Position numbers and translations under genes: made by a program
Part shown: in pieces, positions 48,906-57,989 of the stretch
How positions within the stretch are numbered: position 1 is the stretch's first letter
Layout: each line of letters opens with the position of its first letter
Notes under the pieces: generated by a model
Database searches by the model: none
Seen by the model: only the letters and a program-made list of their open reading frames with translations
What the model was told of the DNA's origin: nothing
DNA from: Capsulimonas corticalis
GTDB taxonomy: Bacteria; Armatimonadota; Armatimonadia; Armatimonadales; Capsulimonadaceae
DNA length: 64,000 nt
Direction: 5' to 3'
Assembly: GCF_003574315.2 (NCBI RefSeq)
Contig: NZ_AP025739.1
Location: 1,984,001 to 2,048,000, forward strand

Positions 48906-50468
48906 ATGATGGACGTAGCAGTGATCGGCGGCGGCGTCGCCGGCATGGCGGCCGCCGCACGGCTCCAGGCGATGGGCTTCTCGACGACCGTCTTCGAAGC
49001 GCATGGCAAGCCGGGAGGGTGCGCGGGCTATTTCCGCCGCGATGGATTTTCGTTCGATGTGGGCGCGACGACGCTCGTGGATTTCGGCAGCGAGGGGCTG
49101 GGAGGCGAACTGCTTGCGCGAATTGGGCTTGCGCCGTTCGATGGGGATGTGCTGCCTGGGTATGTGGCGTGGCTGCCGGACCGGACCGTGACGCTGCATC
49201 GCGATTCCCGCCTGTGGGCTCATGAGCGGCTGCGTGCTTTAGGCGACACGGACGTGCATCGCCGCTTTTGGGCATTTTTAGACCGCCTGGTCTGCGTCTT
49301 CTGGGCGGCGAGCCGCAATGGTGCGCGGCTGCCGCTGCGTAATGTCCACGATGTCGTGACGGCGGTCCGAAGCACCGGGCTTCGCAACGTCCCCATGGCG
49401 CGCCATCTTGGCCGGACGATGGGCGATGCGCTGCGCGCTTACGGGCTGCGGGAGGATCGAGCGCTTGTCGGTCTTCTCTCCATGTTGATTGAGGATACCG
49501 TCCACAGTACGATCGACAACGCACCACTGATCAACGCCGCGCTCGGCGTGACGATACGCGGCGCGGGCTTGACGCGCGCCCGAGGCGGAATGGGCGGCTT
49601 CTGGACGCGCTTTTTGAAGCGCTACGGCAGCCTTGGCGGCGAATTTCGGGGTGGCTGCTGCGTGGAGCGAATTCAGCGTCGGGGAGACGCTTTTCTGATC
49701 GAGACGCGGACCGAGACCTACGAAGCGCGCCGAATCGTCTGCGCCGTTCCCGCCGCGCTCGCGGCGCGGCTGGGACCGTGTGAAGTCACACGCGCCCTGG
49801 CGCCCTATCTCGAACGTGACGCCGGGGCGCACGGAGGCGCGGTCGCTCTGTATTTGGGGGTTCCGGAGGCGCAGCTCGCAAACCAGGAATTCACGCACCA
49901 TCAATTGCTGCACGACTATTCTGGTAAACTCGGCAACGGAAACAATATGTTTATTTCCGTATCGGCTCCGGGGGATATGGAAAGCGCGCCGATGGGATGT
50001 CAGGCCGTCATGATTTCGACGCACTGCGATCTGGAGGAGTGGAGCGGCCTTTGCCCGGAGGATTATCAGCGGCGCAAGACGGAAACTGGCGAGACGCTGC
50101 TCTCGCTCGCCCGCAGGGTCTATCCCAATCTGGGTGAGCAGGCGCGAATAATGGAAATTGGAACGCCTCGGACATTCGCGCGCTTCACGCGCCGCCCTCA
50201 AGGCTCCGTCGGCGGGTTTCGTCTGTCGCGCGCCAACGCCAATCAAAACGCGATTCCCCACGATCTTGGCGCGTCCGGCTATCGGCTTGTGGGAGACACG
50301 ACATGGCCGGGATTGGGAACGGTTGCTTGTCTGCTGGGCGCGAAGATCGTGGCGGACGACATCGCGGCGCAGCTGCATTCGAAACGCCGCCCGACCAATG
50401 CTACGACCGCTCAGGAGGAACTCCATGGAGACGCACACTCTTCCCTCGCCCCCGATACCACGGCTTGA
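48906..50468 (+). CDS. FAD-dependent CrtI/CrtD-like phytoene desaturase or carotenoid isomerase family protein
   Basis: 520 aa. N-terminal FAD-binding motif VAVIGGGVAGMAAAARLQAM (GxGxxG) with PGGCAGYFRRDGFSFDVGAT, the typical CrtI/CrtISO lid. A glycine-rich RARGGMGGFW and a C-terminal SGYRLVGDTTWPGLGTVACL complete the family. No phytoene synthase gene is in the window, so the substrate (carotenoid or apocarotenoid) is inferred. Start taken at ATG 48906, ten bases after GAAGGAG. It overlaps the desaturase gene by 44 bp and both probably share the palindrome-controlled promoter. Confidence 0.88.
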   Translation: MMDVAVIGGGVAGMAAAARLQAMGFSTTVFEAHGKPGGCAGYFRRDGFSFDVGATTLVDFGSEGLGGELLARIGLAPFDGDVLPGYVAWLPDRTVTLHRDSRLWAHERLRALGDTDVHRRFWAFLDRLVCVFWAASRNGARLPLRNVHDVVTAVRSTGLRNVPMARHLGRTMGDALRAYGLREDRALVGLLSMLIEDTVHSTIDNAPLINAALGVTIRGAGLTRARGGMGGFWTRFLKRYGSLGGEFRGGCCVERIQRRGDAFLIETRTETYEARRIVCAVPAALAARLGPCEVTRALAPYLERDAGAHGGAVALYLGVPEAQLANQEFTHHQLLHDYSGKLGNGNNMFISVSAPGDMESAPMGCQAVMISTHCDLEEWSGLCPEDYQRRKTETGETLLSLARRVYPNLGEQARIMEIGTPRTFARFTRRPQGSVGGFRLSRANANQNAIPHDLGASGYRLVGDTTWPGLGTVACLLGAKIVADDIAAQLHSKRRPTNATTAQEELHGDAHSSLAPDTTA

Positions 50469-51246
50469 AGATTTGGGTCTGGACCTTCTGACAACGTCAG
50501 CGCGCCAGCGCGCCGTGGCGCTCGCGCGTCCTTTAATCGGCGTGCTTGTGTACGCCATCGCCGTTCAGTTTGGCTTGTGGTATGTGACACCGCTGATCGT
50601 CTTCTGGATCTTTGTCGCCGTCGTCACCGTGACGCACGATGTTGTGCACGGCGGCATCGGGCTGAGTGCGCGCCAGACGGATCTCTGGCTGTTCCTGCTC
50701 GGCGCCGTGCTGCTGGAAAGCGGCCACGCCTATCGCCTCACGCACCACCAGCACCACCGGGTCTTTCCCGGTCCTGACGATCCCGAAGGCGATCCGGCTC
50801 GTCTGACATTCTGGGGATCCGTCCTGCAAGGGCCGTTCTTCCTGCCCAAACTCTGGCTATGGTCTCTGCGCCGTACACGGGATCGTCAAGCCCAGCGCCG
50901 GTGGCTGATCGCGGAAGCTGGCGTGCATATCGCCGTCATCGCCGCGAGCCTTCTGCTATGGAAGACCGCACCTGCGCTGCTCGCTTATGTAGTGATGGTC
51001 GTTTGCGGCAGCTGGGTCTATCCCCTGCTCACCGTACACTTGCCGCATCGCGATTACGGCGAAACGCCGCTGACCCAAACCCGGACACTGCGCGGCCGGA
51101 TCATACCCGCGATCTTCCTGGAGCTGACCTACCATCTGGAGCATCATCTTTATCCACAAGTCCCCAGCCACCATCTTGCCCGGCTCGTGCAGCGCCTGGA
51201 TCCCTTCTTTCGTGAAGCGGGCGTGGAGGTCTGGCGCGTGCCGTAG
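50425..51246 (+). CDS. Membrane fatty-acid-desaturase/carotenoid-hydroxylase-like di-iron enzyme
   Basis: 273 aa. The three histidine clusters of this superfamily are present: THDVVHGGIG (HDxxH), THHQHHRVF (HxxHH) and YHLEHHLYPQ (HxxHH), which bind two irons. TM helices LIGVLVYAIAVQFGLWY, TPLIVFWIFVAVVTVT and LWLFLLGAVLLESG. HDVVHG and HLEHHLYP also recall CrtR/CrtW-type carotenoid oxygenases, and the partner CrtI-like gene supports that reading, but lipid desaturation remains possible. AGGAGGAA precedes the ATG, which lies inside the previous gene. Confidence 0.85.
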   Translation: METHTLPSPPIPRLEDLGLDLLTTSARQRAVALARPLIGVLVYAIAVQFGLWYVTPLIVFWIFVAVVTVTHDVVHGGIGLSARQTDLWLFLLGAVLLESGHAYRLTHHQHHRVFPGPDDPEGDPARLTFWGSVLQGPFFLPKLWLWSLRRTRDRQAQRRWLIAEAGVHIAVIAASLLLWKTAPALLAYVVMVVCGSWVYPLLTVHLPHRDYGETPLTQTRTLRGRIIPAIFLELTYHLEHHLYPQVPSHHLARLVQRLDPFFREAGVEVWRVP

Positions 51247-51379
51247 ATGAGAACAAGAAAAAAGAATGTCGAACTTTCGGCGCGGCTTTTTCGTTATTGG
51301 AGTATAGACGGGTCTGCGAATGGGACGTCTGCAATGAAATGCGTGCCCCTGTCGGCCATAGATGAGGAAGTCAAAGCCA

Positions 51380-52063
51380 ATGAATGAATTTTTTCGCCGC
51401 AATGCGCTCTGGGTGATCCTGGCGGTGGGGATCGCCGGATGGTTTGTCGCCGGGTCCGTGGCGAAGTCGGCGCCGCGCGCGATTCCGCCGACGCCGCAAA
51501 ATCTGATCCAGGCGGCGCCGAAGCCGCCGGCGGGCCAGGAGATCGCCACGCTCGCCGCCGGATGTTTCTGGTCGAACCAGGCGATGTATCAGAAGCTGAA
51601 GGGCGTCTCGAAGGTCGAACCTGGCTACGCGGGCGGCCATACGCCCAATCCGACCTACGATGAGGTCTGCACCGATCAGACCGGCTACGCCGAGAGTGTG
51701 CAGATCACCTTCGATCCAAAGGTCATCTCGTACCACGATCTGCTCACCGTCTTCTTCGGCGCGCACGATCCGACGACTCTGAATCGCCAGGGACCCGACG
51801 AGGGGACGCAGTACCGCTCGGCGATCTTCTATCAGACGCCCGAGCAGAAAGCGACGGCCCTGCAAGTCAAGGCCGAATATCAGAAATCGCATCCCAGCAT
51901 GGCGCCGATCGTGACGCAGATTGGGCCGTTCACTAACTTCTACCGGGCCGAATCGTATCACTACGACTACTACGCCAAGCATCCGGATCAGCCGTACTGC
52001 GCGGCCGTCGTCGCCCCTGAGATTGCGCGCTTCGAAGAGCGCTTCCATTCGCGGCTCAAGTAA
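51380..52063 (+). CDS. msrA: Membrane-anchored peptide methionine sulfoxide reductase MsrA
   Basis: 227 aa. N-terminal anchor (LWVILAVGIAGWFVAGSVA), then MsrA: ATLAAGCFWSNQAMYQKLKG with catalytic C62 in GCFW, YAGGHTPNPTYDEVC, DEGTQYRSAIFY and ESYHYDYYAKHPD. Repairs methionine-S-sulfoxide in exported proteins using C62. In many MsrA enzymes the fourth residue after the W of GCFW region is Glu (GCFWxxE); here it is Gln (GCFWSNQ), a change also known in some MsrA proteins. Probably monocistronic, with a terminator after the stop. Confidence 0.93.
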   Translation: MNEFFRRNALWVILAVGIAGWFVAGSVAKSAPRAIPPTPQNLIQAAPKPPAGQEIATLAAGCFWSNQAMYQKLKGVSKVEPGYAGGHTPNPTYDEVCTDQTGYAESVQITFDPKVISYHDLLTVFFGAHDPTTLNRQGPDEGTQYRSAIFYQTPEQKATALQVKAEYQKSHPSMAPIVTQIGPFTNFYRAESYHYDYYAKHPDQPYCAAVVAPEIARFEERFHSRLK

Positions 52064-52083
52064 ATTTCGCGCGAGATCAAAGG

Positions 52084-52119
52084 AAAAATCCCGGCGGGCA
52101 TATGTCCTTCGGGATTTTT
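52084..52119. terminator. Terminator between converging genes
   Basis: 9-bp stem AAAAATCCC/GGGATTTTT (52084-52092, 52111-52119) flanked by A/T tracts; can serve msrA and the minus-strand gene opposite. Confidence 0.75.
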
Positions 52120-52540
52120 ATTTGCTCCACCCTACGCTGGGATCGAACTCGCCATGCTCCACGAAATAGCGTGCGATCTTGAGCACTTTTTCAATCTCGT
52201 AGCAGACATGCTTTTCCTCGGGATAAAACCCTTGATCGCTCGTCCATACGGGGATCTCGTGAGTGCTCCGCGTGTCGTCATAATAGCTCCAGAACGCATT
52301 GTCATCCAACGTCCCATTGAGCGAATAGGCGCCGTCGCCACCCACCACGGAAAGCCATGCATCCTCCGAATCCTCTCCAGGCAGCTTTAGGAAAATGAAC
52401 GGACGGCGAAATCGATCCAGCTGGCGAATACTGTTTTCAATATCCTCCCAGCTCGGTTCGGAGATCTCTTGGCTTTCCCAATGACGTCCCTGCTCGTCGT
52501 AAACAGTGATATCCAGCACCCTGATCCGTGAGTTATCCAT
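52118..52540 (-). CDS. Imm1/DUF6911-like small protein
   Basis: 140 aa from ATG 52540. Compact alpha+beta with RIRVLDITVYDEQGRHWESQ, WEDIENSIRQLDRFRRPFIF, LSVVGGDGAYSLNG, IPVWTSDQGFYPEE and KVLKIARYFVEHGEFDPSVG; the GGxGxY, SDQG and DPSxxW marks fit Imm1/DUF6911-type proteins, some of which are immunity proteins of contact toxins. No toxin gene is nearby, so immunity is unproven. The gap to the next gene is 8 bases, so the two form an operon. Confidence 0.6.
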   Translation of the reverse strand: MDNSRIRVLDITVYDEQGRHWESQEISEPSWEDIENSIRQLDRFRRPFIFLKLPGEDSEDAWLSVVGGDGAYSLNGTLDDNAFWSYYDDTRSTHEIPVWTSDQGFYPEEKHVCYEIEKVLKIARYFVEHGEFDPSVGWSK

Positions 52541-52548
52541 TTTTTCTT

Positions 52549-52770
52549 TCACTTGACGCTGCTGGCGTCCCACACGAATTTTCCATCGGGAGTGATGGCG
52601 ACGGCGTCCACGGGCAGCGTTGTTTTGAAAACGAGGGCCGGGATGATCATGGCGTGCTTCAGCGCTGGCTTCAGCGCGGCGTAGGCGATGGGGAGGAGGG
52701 CTCCCGCGCCGAGCGCGGCGATTACGGCGTACTTAAGGGGCCGTTTTAGCATGGATCTATTGTACGCCAT
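52549..52770 (-). CDS. Small single-TM protein
   Basis: 73 aa. One TM helix (YAVIAALGAGALLPIAYAAL) and a short outside tail (VFKTTLPVDAVAITPDGKFV). Starts just upstream of the DUF6911-like gene. An internal ATG six codons in (MLKRPLKY) is an alternative start. Unknown role. Confidence 0.6.
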   Translation of the reverse strand: MAYNRSMLKRPLKYAVIAALGAGALLPIAYAALKPALKHAMIIPALVFKTTLPVDAVAITPDGKFVWDASSVK

Positions 52771-52914
52771 CTTTCAAAGATTCGACGTCTGGGAACCGCA
52801 GGCAAAAAAGACTGCGTTATGATGGAGAGCCGCGGCGAACGCGGGGCGTGTTATTGCGCGTAGAGAGGGTATCAGCCGTCTCTTTTCGGGACGAAACGCC
52901 GGGACACCAGAAAT

Positions 52915-53721
52915 ATGCCGTTCACACTCTTTCAAAATCATCGCAAGAAGCTGCTCGCGGAGCCGTTTCCCGCCGAATGGGTGGGTTTTCTCCAGCGCAA
53001 CGTCTGGCATTACCATACGCTGAGCGACCCCGAGCGGGCTTCGCTGCACGATATTCTGCGGGTGATCGTGGACGAAAAGAACTGGGAAGGCTGCAAGGGG
53101 CTGGTGATGACGCCCGAGATCCAGGTGACGATCGCGGCCCAGGCGGCGCTCTTGCTGCTGGGGGCGGAGCATGATTACTTTGCGAATGTCGAGGCGGTGC
53201 TCGTCTATCCTTACGATTATGTCGTGACCGAGCAGAAGGTCGGGCCGGGGCGAGTGGTGAGCGAGGAGCCGAGCTACCGGCTGGGCGAGGCGTGGAGCCA
53301 GGGGCCGGTGATTGTGTCCTGGCCGGAGGCGCTTTCGGGCGGGCGGATCGGCGGCGACGGGCGCAATGTCGTGCTGCATGAGTTCGCCCATAAGCTGGAC
53401 TTCCGGGACGGCCGCGCGGACGGCGTTCCGAAGCTGCGCGGGCGGGAAGCGCATGAGCGCTGGTCGGAGGTGATGAGCGCGGAGTTCCAGCATCTCGTCA
53501 ACGCCGCGCATGAGGGCGTTCCCACGCTGCTCAATCAATACGGCGCGACGAACCCCGCCGAGTTTTTCGCCGTCGCGACGGAATGCTTCTTCGAGCAGCC
53601 GCGCGAGATGCGTCACTTCCATCCGCAGCTCTACGTAGTCTTTCAGGACTTCTACGGACAGGACCCCGCCGTGCGTGTCGAAGCCTTCGCGCGGGCGCGC
53701 GCCGGATATCCCGCTACGTAA
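52915..53721 (+). CDS. mtfA: MtfA-family zinc metallopeptidase
   Basis: 268 aa cytosolic protein. HExxH zinc motif NVVLHEFAHKLDFRDG, with the third ligand region NPAEFFAVATECFFEQP, and an N-terminal FPAEWVGFLQRNVWHYHTLS as in MtfA (M90). In E. coli MtfA regulates the glucose PTS repressor Mlc; Mlc is not here, so the partner is unknown. Ends with an 8-bp overlap with the converging GGDEF-EAL gene. Confidence 0.92.
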   Translation: MPFTLFQNHRKKLLAEPFPAEWVGFLQRNVWHYHTLSDPERASLHDILRVIVDEKNWEGCKGLVMTPEIQVTIAAQAALLLLGAEHDYFANVEAVLVYPYDYVVTEQKVGPGRVVSEEPSYRLGEAWSQGPVIVSWPEALSGGRIGGDGRNVVLHEFAHKLDFRDGRADGVPKLRGREAHERWSEVMSAEFQHLVNAAHEGVPTLLNQYGATNPAEFFAVATECFFEQPREMRHFHPQLYVVFQDFYGQDPAVRVEAFARARAGYPAT

Positions 53722-56314
53722 CGCGCTCGCCGGAGAGGAGCCGCGCTTCGAATTGGTCTGGCGGCAGCGGGCGGCTGAACAGGTAGCCCTGCACGATCTC
53801 GCAGCCCAAATCCTTGAGGCACTGGCTTTGCGATTCTGTTTCGACGCCCTCCGCCACGACGGTCAGCTCCAATGCTCGCCCCAGGCCGATCAGCGTCTCC
53901 ACCAACGCGCGGTCCGTCCGGTCTTCGGCGACGCGCAAGACGAATGATCGGTCGATTTTCAGCACATCCAGTGGGAAGTCACGCAGGTACGCCAGCGATG
54001 AGTACCCCATCCCGAAGTCGTCCACCGACAGCTCCACTCCCAGCGCTTTCATGCCGTGCATGGTCTGCACGGACTGCGCCCGGTTGTGCATCAGCATCCC
54101 CTCCGTCAGCTCCAGTCCCAGCAGCGATGCGTCCAGCCCATGCGCGGCGAGGGTTTCCTGTACGCGCCGTGTCAGCGTTTCCTGAGCGAATTGGCGGGCG
54201 GAGACGTTGACGGCGATTCGCACCGGACGTTTCGCGTCGCTCCAGATCGCCGCCTGGCGGCACGCTTCCCCCAGAACCCAATCGCCGATCGATACGATCA
54301 GGCCCGTTTCCTCCGCGAGCGGGATAAAGCGGTCCGGAGGAATCAGGCCGTGCTGTGGGTGACGCCAGCGCACGAGGGCCTCCGCGCCCGTGATCTCTCC
54401 GGTTGTCAGGGAAATCTGCGGCTGGTAGTACAGGATCAGCTCGCCTCGCTCGGGGGCAAGACGCAGGTCGTGCTCCATCCGCAGGCGTTCCGATGCGCTC
54501 TCGTTCATGCTTTCGGCGTAGAACTGGAACCCGGACCGGCCCTCTTTTTTCGCGCGGAACATGGCGGTGTCGGCGTTGCGCACGAGGATGGAGACATCGC
54601 GCCCATCCTCGGGATAGACGCTGATGCCCAGGGAGGCGCCGACGAAAAACTCATGCCCGTCGACCTGGAACGACTCGGCCAGAACGCCGATGGCGCGCGA
54701 TGCGATCACGGAGGCGTCCTCGGAGTGCGCCAGGCCGCGCAGGAGAAAGGTGAATTCGTCGCCTCCCATGCGCGCCAGGGTGTCCTCGCCGCGCAGACAG
54801 GTCGAGAGCCGCTGCGCCACCTGCTTGAGCACGGCGTCGCCGGTCTGATGTCCAAGGCTGTCGTTGATCTGCTTGAACCGATCCAGGTCCAGAAATAAGA
54901 CGCCGAGCTTTTCCTGACGGCGCTCGGCGGCGGCAAGGCTCTGCTCCAGCCGGTCCATGAACAGCGTTCGGTTGGGCAAGTCGGTCAGATTGTCATGATA
55001 CGCCTGCCAGCGGATCCGCTCCTCGGACTGGCGCCGGTCCGTGATATCGATCGCGACGCCGATAATGCCGGTGATCTCCCCCGCGTCCCCGTGCATCGGC
55101 GTAATATGCGTGTCGAATGTGGACCCTCTCAGCTCAGCTTCCCAGTGCTGCGCTTCGTTGCGCAGGGCTCGCTCGATCGGCTCCGTGACATTGGGAGAGT
55201 CGCCGTAGATTTCGAACACCGAGCGGCCGACGGCCTCGCCGGGACGAAGCCCGAGCGCCTTCAGTCCGCGCCCGTCCGAAAACGTGAAGACGCCTTTGGC
55301 GTCCATGGCGAAGACAACGACCGGAGCGTTGGTGATAATCGTCCGGAAATGCTCCTCGGAGCGCCGCAGGGCCGACACCGCGTGCCTGCGCTCCCGAACG
55401 AGGGTGGCGAGCAGCAGGATCGGCGCCGCAATCGCGGCGAGAAACGCCTGGAGCGAGACGACATTCTCCGCGGGAGACTGCGTCACGAACGGCCCCAGCC
55501 CGCGCGCCGCGCCCCACACCGAGCAGAGCGAAACCATCATCAGCGCCGTCGTCGCCCCCACCGGACCAAAGCGCACCGCCGCCAGAATCAGAAACGGCAG
55601 CGGCTCATAGAGCATGGCCGGCAGGTTTCCCGATCCGGCGGTCCGGCCTTCAAAGACGATCACGCATACGGCGATGAGGCACGCCGCGAGTAGAATGCCC
55701 TCCCGAATGCGTTTCGGATTGATATCGCCGCGCCAGGTCCGCTCCGGCCCCAGCCAGAGCACCAGCAGCGGCACAAACAGCGCCAGGCTCAGCACGTTCG
55801 TCAGCGAGAGCAGCCCCCAAAACATGATGGCGTCCGCCGCGCTCGACCATGCGTGCCCCGGCGTCGCCATGGCCCGCGAGATCGGAATGGTCGCCGCGCG
55901 CGACAGCGGGACACAGATCACCGCCACGATGAAGAATGTGGAGACGCCGCGCACGCTGTTGAAATTTCGCCGAAAGCCGATCCGCTGCAAGACGGTCGCG
56001 ATCAATAGCGCCTGGGCGGCGTCTGTTGCGAATAAGATAATTCGATGCGGCACGGCGAAGTGCGTGGGGGAGAGGGCTTGCGCGAGCAGCGCGGCGAGAA
56101 CGCAGAGGGGCCAGTTTGCGGATTTTGTCAGCAGCAGGGCGGACAGCAGGACGGCGCTCGCAGGCCACAGCACCGACGGCCCCGAGACCCCGGACGGCAG
56201 CGTCACCCATTGCAGCGCAATGCCCACACGTGTCGCGACGAAGTAGGCCGCAAAGACCAGACCTGCTAAGCGCAGACGGCGAGACCAATCTATTCGATCA
56301 CCGGCGCGTCCCAT
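53714..56314 (-). CDS. MASE1-PAS-GGDEF-EAL c-di-GMP turnover protein
   Basis: 866 aa. Eight or so TM helices of a MASE1 sensor (residues about 15-310), a PAS domain (RRSEEHFRTIITNAPVVVFA to TDRRQSEE), GGDEF (ARMGGDEFTFLLRGL, active site intact), and EAL (AEALVRWRHPQHGLIPPDRF, LTEGMLMHNRAQS, DDFGMGYSSL, AEGVETESQSQ, with conserved metal ligands). So it can in principle both make and hydrolyse cyclic di-GMP; direction unknown. Monocistronic by appearance. Confidence 0.95.
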   Translation of the reverse strand: MGRAGDRIDWSRRLRLAGLVFAAYFVATRVGIALQWVTLPSGVSGPSVLWPASAVLLSALLLTKSANWPLCVLAALLAQALSPTHFAVPHRIILFATDAAQALLIATVLQRIGFRRNFNSVRGVSTFFIVAVICVPLSRAATIPISRAMATPGHAWSSAADAIMFWGLLSLTNVLSLALFVPLLVLWLGPERTWRGDINPKRIREGILLAACLIAVCVIVFEGRTAGSGNLPAMLYEPLPFLILAAVRFGPVGATTALMMVSLCSVWGAARGLGPFVTQSPAENVVSLQAFLAAIAAPILLLATLVRERRHAVSALRRSEEHFRTIITNAPVVVFAMDAKGVFTFSDGRGLKALGLRPGEAVGRSVFEIYGDSPNVTEPIERALRNEAQHWEAELRGSTFDTHITPMHGDAGEITGIIGVAIDITDRRQSEERIRWQAYHDNLTDLPNRTLFMDRLEQSLAAAERRQEKLGVLFLDLDRFKQINDSLGHQTGDAVLKQVAQRLSTCLRGEDTLARMGGDEFTFLLRGLAHSEDASVIASRAIGVLAESFQVDGHEFFVGASLGISVYPEDGRDVSILVRNADTAMFRAKKEGRSGFQFYAESMNESASERLRMEHDLRLAPERGELILYYQPQISLTTGEITGAEALVRWRHPQHGLIPPDRFIPLAEETGLIVSIGDWVLGEACRQAAIWSDAKRPVRIAVNVSARQFAQETLTRRVQETLAAHGLDASLLGLELTEGMLMHNRAQSVQTMHGMKALGVELSVDDFGMGYSSLAYLRDFPLDVLKIDRSFVLRVAEDRTDRALVETLIGLGRALELTVVAEGVETESQSQCLKDLGCEIVQGYLFSRPLPPDQFEARLLSGERVT

Positions 56315-56436
56315 GGCAGCGATTCATCGCCCTTCATCGGAGAGAATAAGAGATAATCCCCAACATTACGACTGTTGGAACGCTGGACACGCGTAGATTA
56401 ACCAGATCGTAATATATTTCCTCCGGCCTCCCAGAC

Positions 56437-56469
56437 AAAAGAGCGCTCCCGGCGCGGGAACGCTCTTTT
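56437..56469. terminator. Rho-independent terminator
   Basis: Stem AAAAGAGCG/CGCTCTTTT (56437-56445, 56461-56469) with an inner CCC/GGG pair, T-tract following in either direction. Ends the SDR gene. Confidence 0.8.
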
Positions 56470-56488
56470 CGCGGCGCAAACGGCGATC

Positions 56489-57241
56489 TTAGATCTGGAT
56501 CATGCCGCCGTCGACGAACAGTTCGACGCCGTTGACGAAGCTGCTGTCGTCGGACGCCAGGAAGACGACTGTTTTGGCGATTTCGTCCGGAGCGCCGACC
56601 CGGCCCAGCGGGATGTTGGCGGCTTGCCCGTCGACAAATCCCTGAAGCTGCTCGGCGGTCAGGCCGAGATTGTTGTAGGCCGGTGTGGGCACGACGCCGG
56701 GGCTGACGACGTTGACGCGGATTTTGCGCTCGCGCAGATCGTTGGCCCAGCTGCGCGCGAACGAGCGCACGGCCGCCTTGGTCGCGGCGTAGACGCTGAA
56801 CGCGGGCAGGCCCTTGCTGGAGACGATCGAGGCGTTCAGAACGATGGCCGCGCCGTCCGGCAGCAGCGGCAGCGCCTTCTGCACCGTAAAGAGCAGGCCC
56901 TTCACGTTGGTGTTGAACGTCTTGTCAAAGTGCTCCTCGGTGATCGATCCCAGCGGGACGAGCGAGCCGACGCCGGCGTTGGCGAAGAGGATATCGAGCT
57001 TGCCCTTTTCTTTCTCGATCACCGAATATAACCGATCGATATCGTCCAGATTGGAAGCGTCCGCCTGCACGGCGGTCACATTCTTACCGATTGTCTGCAC
57101 GGCGGCGTCCAGCTCGGCCTGGCGGCGTCCAGTGATGAACACATACGCGCCCTCCGCGACAAAGCGCTGCGCGGTGGCGAGGCCGATGCCGCTGCTTCCG
57201 CCGGTGATGAGCGCGATCTTACCTTCAAGCTTCGTGGACAT
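56489..57241 (-). CDS. Short-chain dehydrogenase/reductase (SDR)
   Basis: 250 aa classical SDR. NAD(P)-binding [18 protein letters not shown] motif [16 protein letters not shown], catalytic Ser/Tyr/Lys region [34 protein letters not shown], and a conserved C-terminal [20 protein letters not shown]. Substrate unknown. Divergent from a TetR gene; the intergenic palindrome and ACTTATYGGTA repeats (57272-57334) are the likely operators, a typical TetR-controlled SDR arrangement. Confidence 0.93.
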   Translation of the reverse strand: MSTKLEGKIALITGGSSGIGLATAQRFVAEGAYVFITGRRQAELDAAVQTIGKNVTAVQADASNLDDIDRLYSVIEKEKGKLDILFANAGVGSLVPLGSITEEHFDKTFNTNVKGLLFTVQKALPLLPDGAAIVLNASIVSSKGLPAFSVYAATKAAVRSFARSWANDLRERKIRVNVVSPGVVPTPAYNNLGLTAEQLQGFVDGQAANIPLGRVGAPDEIAKTVVFLASDDSSFVNGVELFVDGGMIQI

Positions 57242-57271
57242 GAGGATTCTCCTTGAGCGAACGATATATTT

Positions 57272-57334
57272 ACTTATCGGTACATATATACCGTCTCTTG
57301 ACGGATCTTGTCAATAGTTATATACTTATTGGTA
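57272..57334. promoter_or_regulatory. Candidate TetR operator region between the divergent SDR and TetR genes
   Basis: ACTTATCGGTA (57272-57282) and ACTTATTGGTA (57324-57334) are nearly identical direct repeats 52 bp apart, about five helical turns. The first overlaps a palindrome-like CGGTACATATATACCG (57278-57293). The second touches the TetR ATG. Confidence 0.55.
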
Positions 57335-57969
57335 TGGAAATTAAAGAAAATTCTTCGGCCCGGGGGCGTCCCCGCGCTTTCGACGCCGATCGCGCGCTCG
57401 ATCTCGCCCTTCAAGTCTTCTGGCGCAAGGGGTATGAGGGAGCGTCGCTGTCGGATCTGACTCAGGCCATGGGCATCAACCGGCCCAGTCTGTACGCGGC
57501 GTTCGGGAATAAAGAAGAGCTGTTTCGCAAGGCGCTGGACCGTTACAACCAGGGGCCGGCGTCCTATGCCTGCGATGCGCTGAATGAGCCGACGGCGCGG
57601 GGGGCGGTGGAGAAGCTGCTGGCGGGCGTCGTGAACCTGCTGACCTCGCCCGAAAATCCGTGCGGATGCCTGCTGGTGCAGGGGGCGCTCGTTTCCGGTG
57701 ACGACGCGGACCCGATCCGGCGCAAGCTGATCGCCGAGCGCGCGTCGGGCGAGGCCCGGCTGCGCGAGCGTCTGGAGCGGGGCGTGGCGGAGGGCGATCT
57801 GCCGGCGGATGTCGACTGCGCCGATCTTGCCCGCTTCCTCTGCGCCGTCATTCAGGGGATGGATGTGCATGTGACCACGGGAACGAGCCGCGAGGAGCTA
57901 TGGCGTATCGCGCAGATGGCGATGCGCGCATGGCCGGAGGCCGAGCCTGTCGCCGCTCCCGCAGGGTAG
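57334..57969 (+). CDS. TetR-family regulator
   Basis: 211 aa from ATG 57334. HTH region GRPRAFDADRALDLALQVFW, KGYEGASLSDLTQAMGINRP and SLYAAFGNKEELFRKALD, then a ligand-binding C-terminal domain (CGCLLVQGALVSGDDADPIR). Belongs to the group that controls divergent reductases; probably represses the SDR gene and itself in response to an unidentified ligand. A longer frame from 57253 lies inside the promoter region and is rejected. Confidence 0.9.
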   Translation: MEIKENSSARGRPRAFDADRALDLALQVFWRKGYEGASLSDLTQAMGINRPSLYAAFGNKEELFRKALDRYNQGPASYACDALNEPTARGAVEKLLAGVVNLLTSPENPCGCLLVQGALVSGDDADPIRRKLIAERASGEARLRERLERGVAEGDLPADVDCADLARFLCAVIQGMDVHVTTGTSREELWRIAQMAMRAWPEAEPVAAPAG

Positions 57970-57989
57970 AATAGGCGGGGAGTTTTTCA

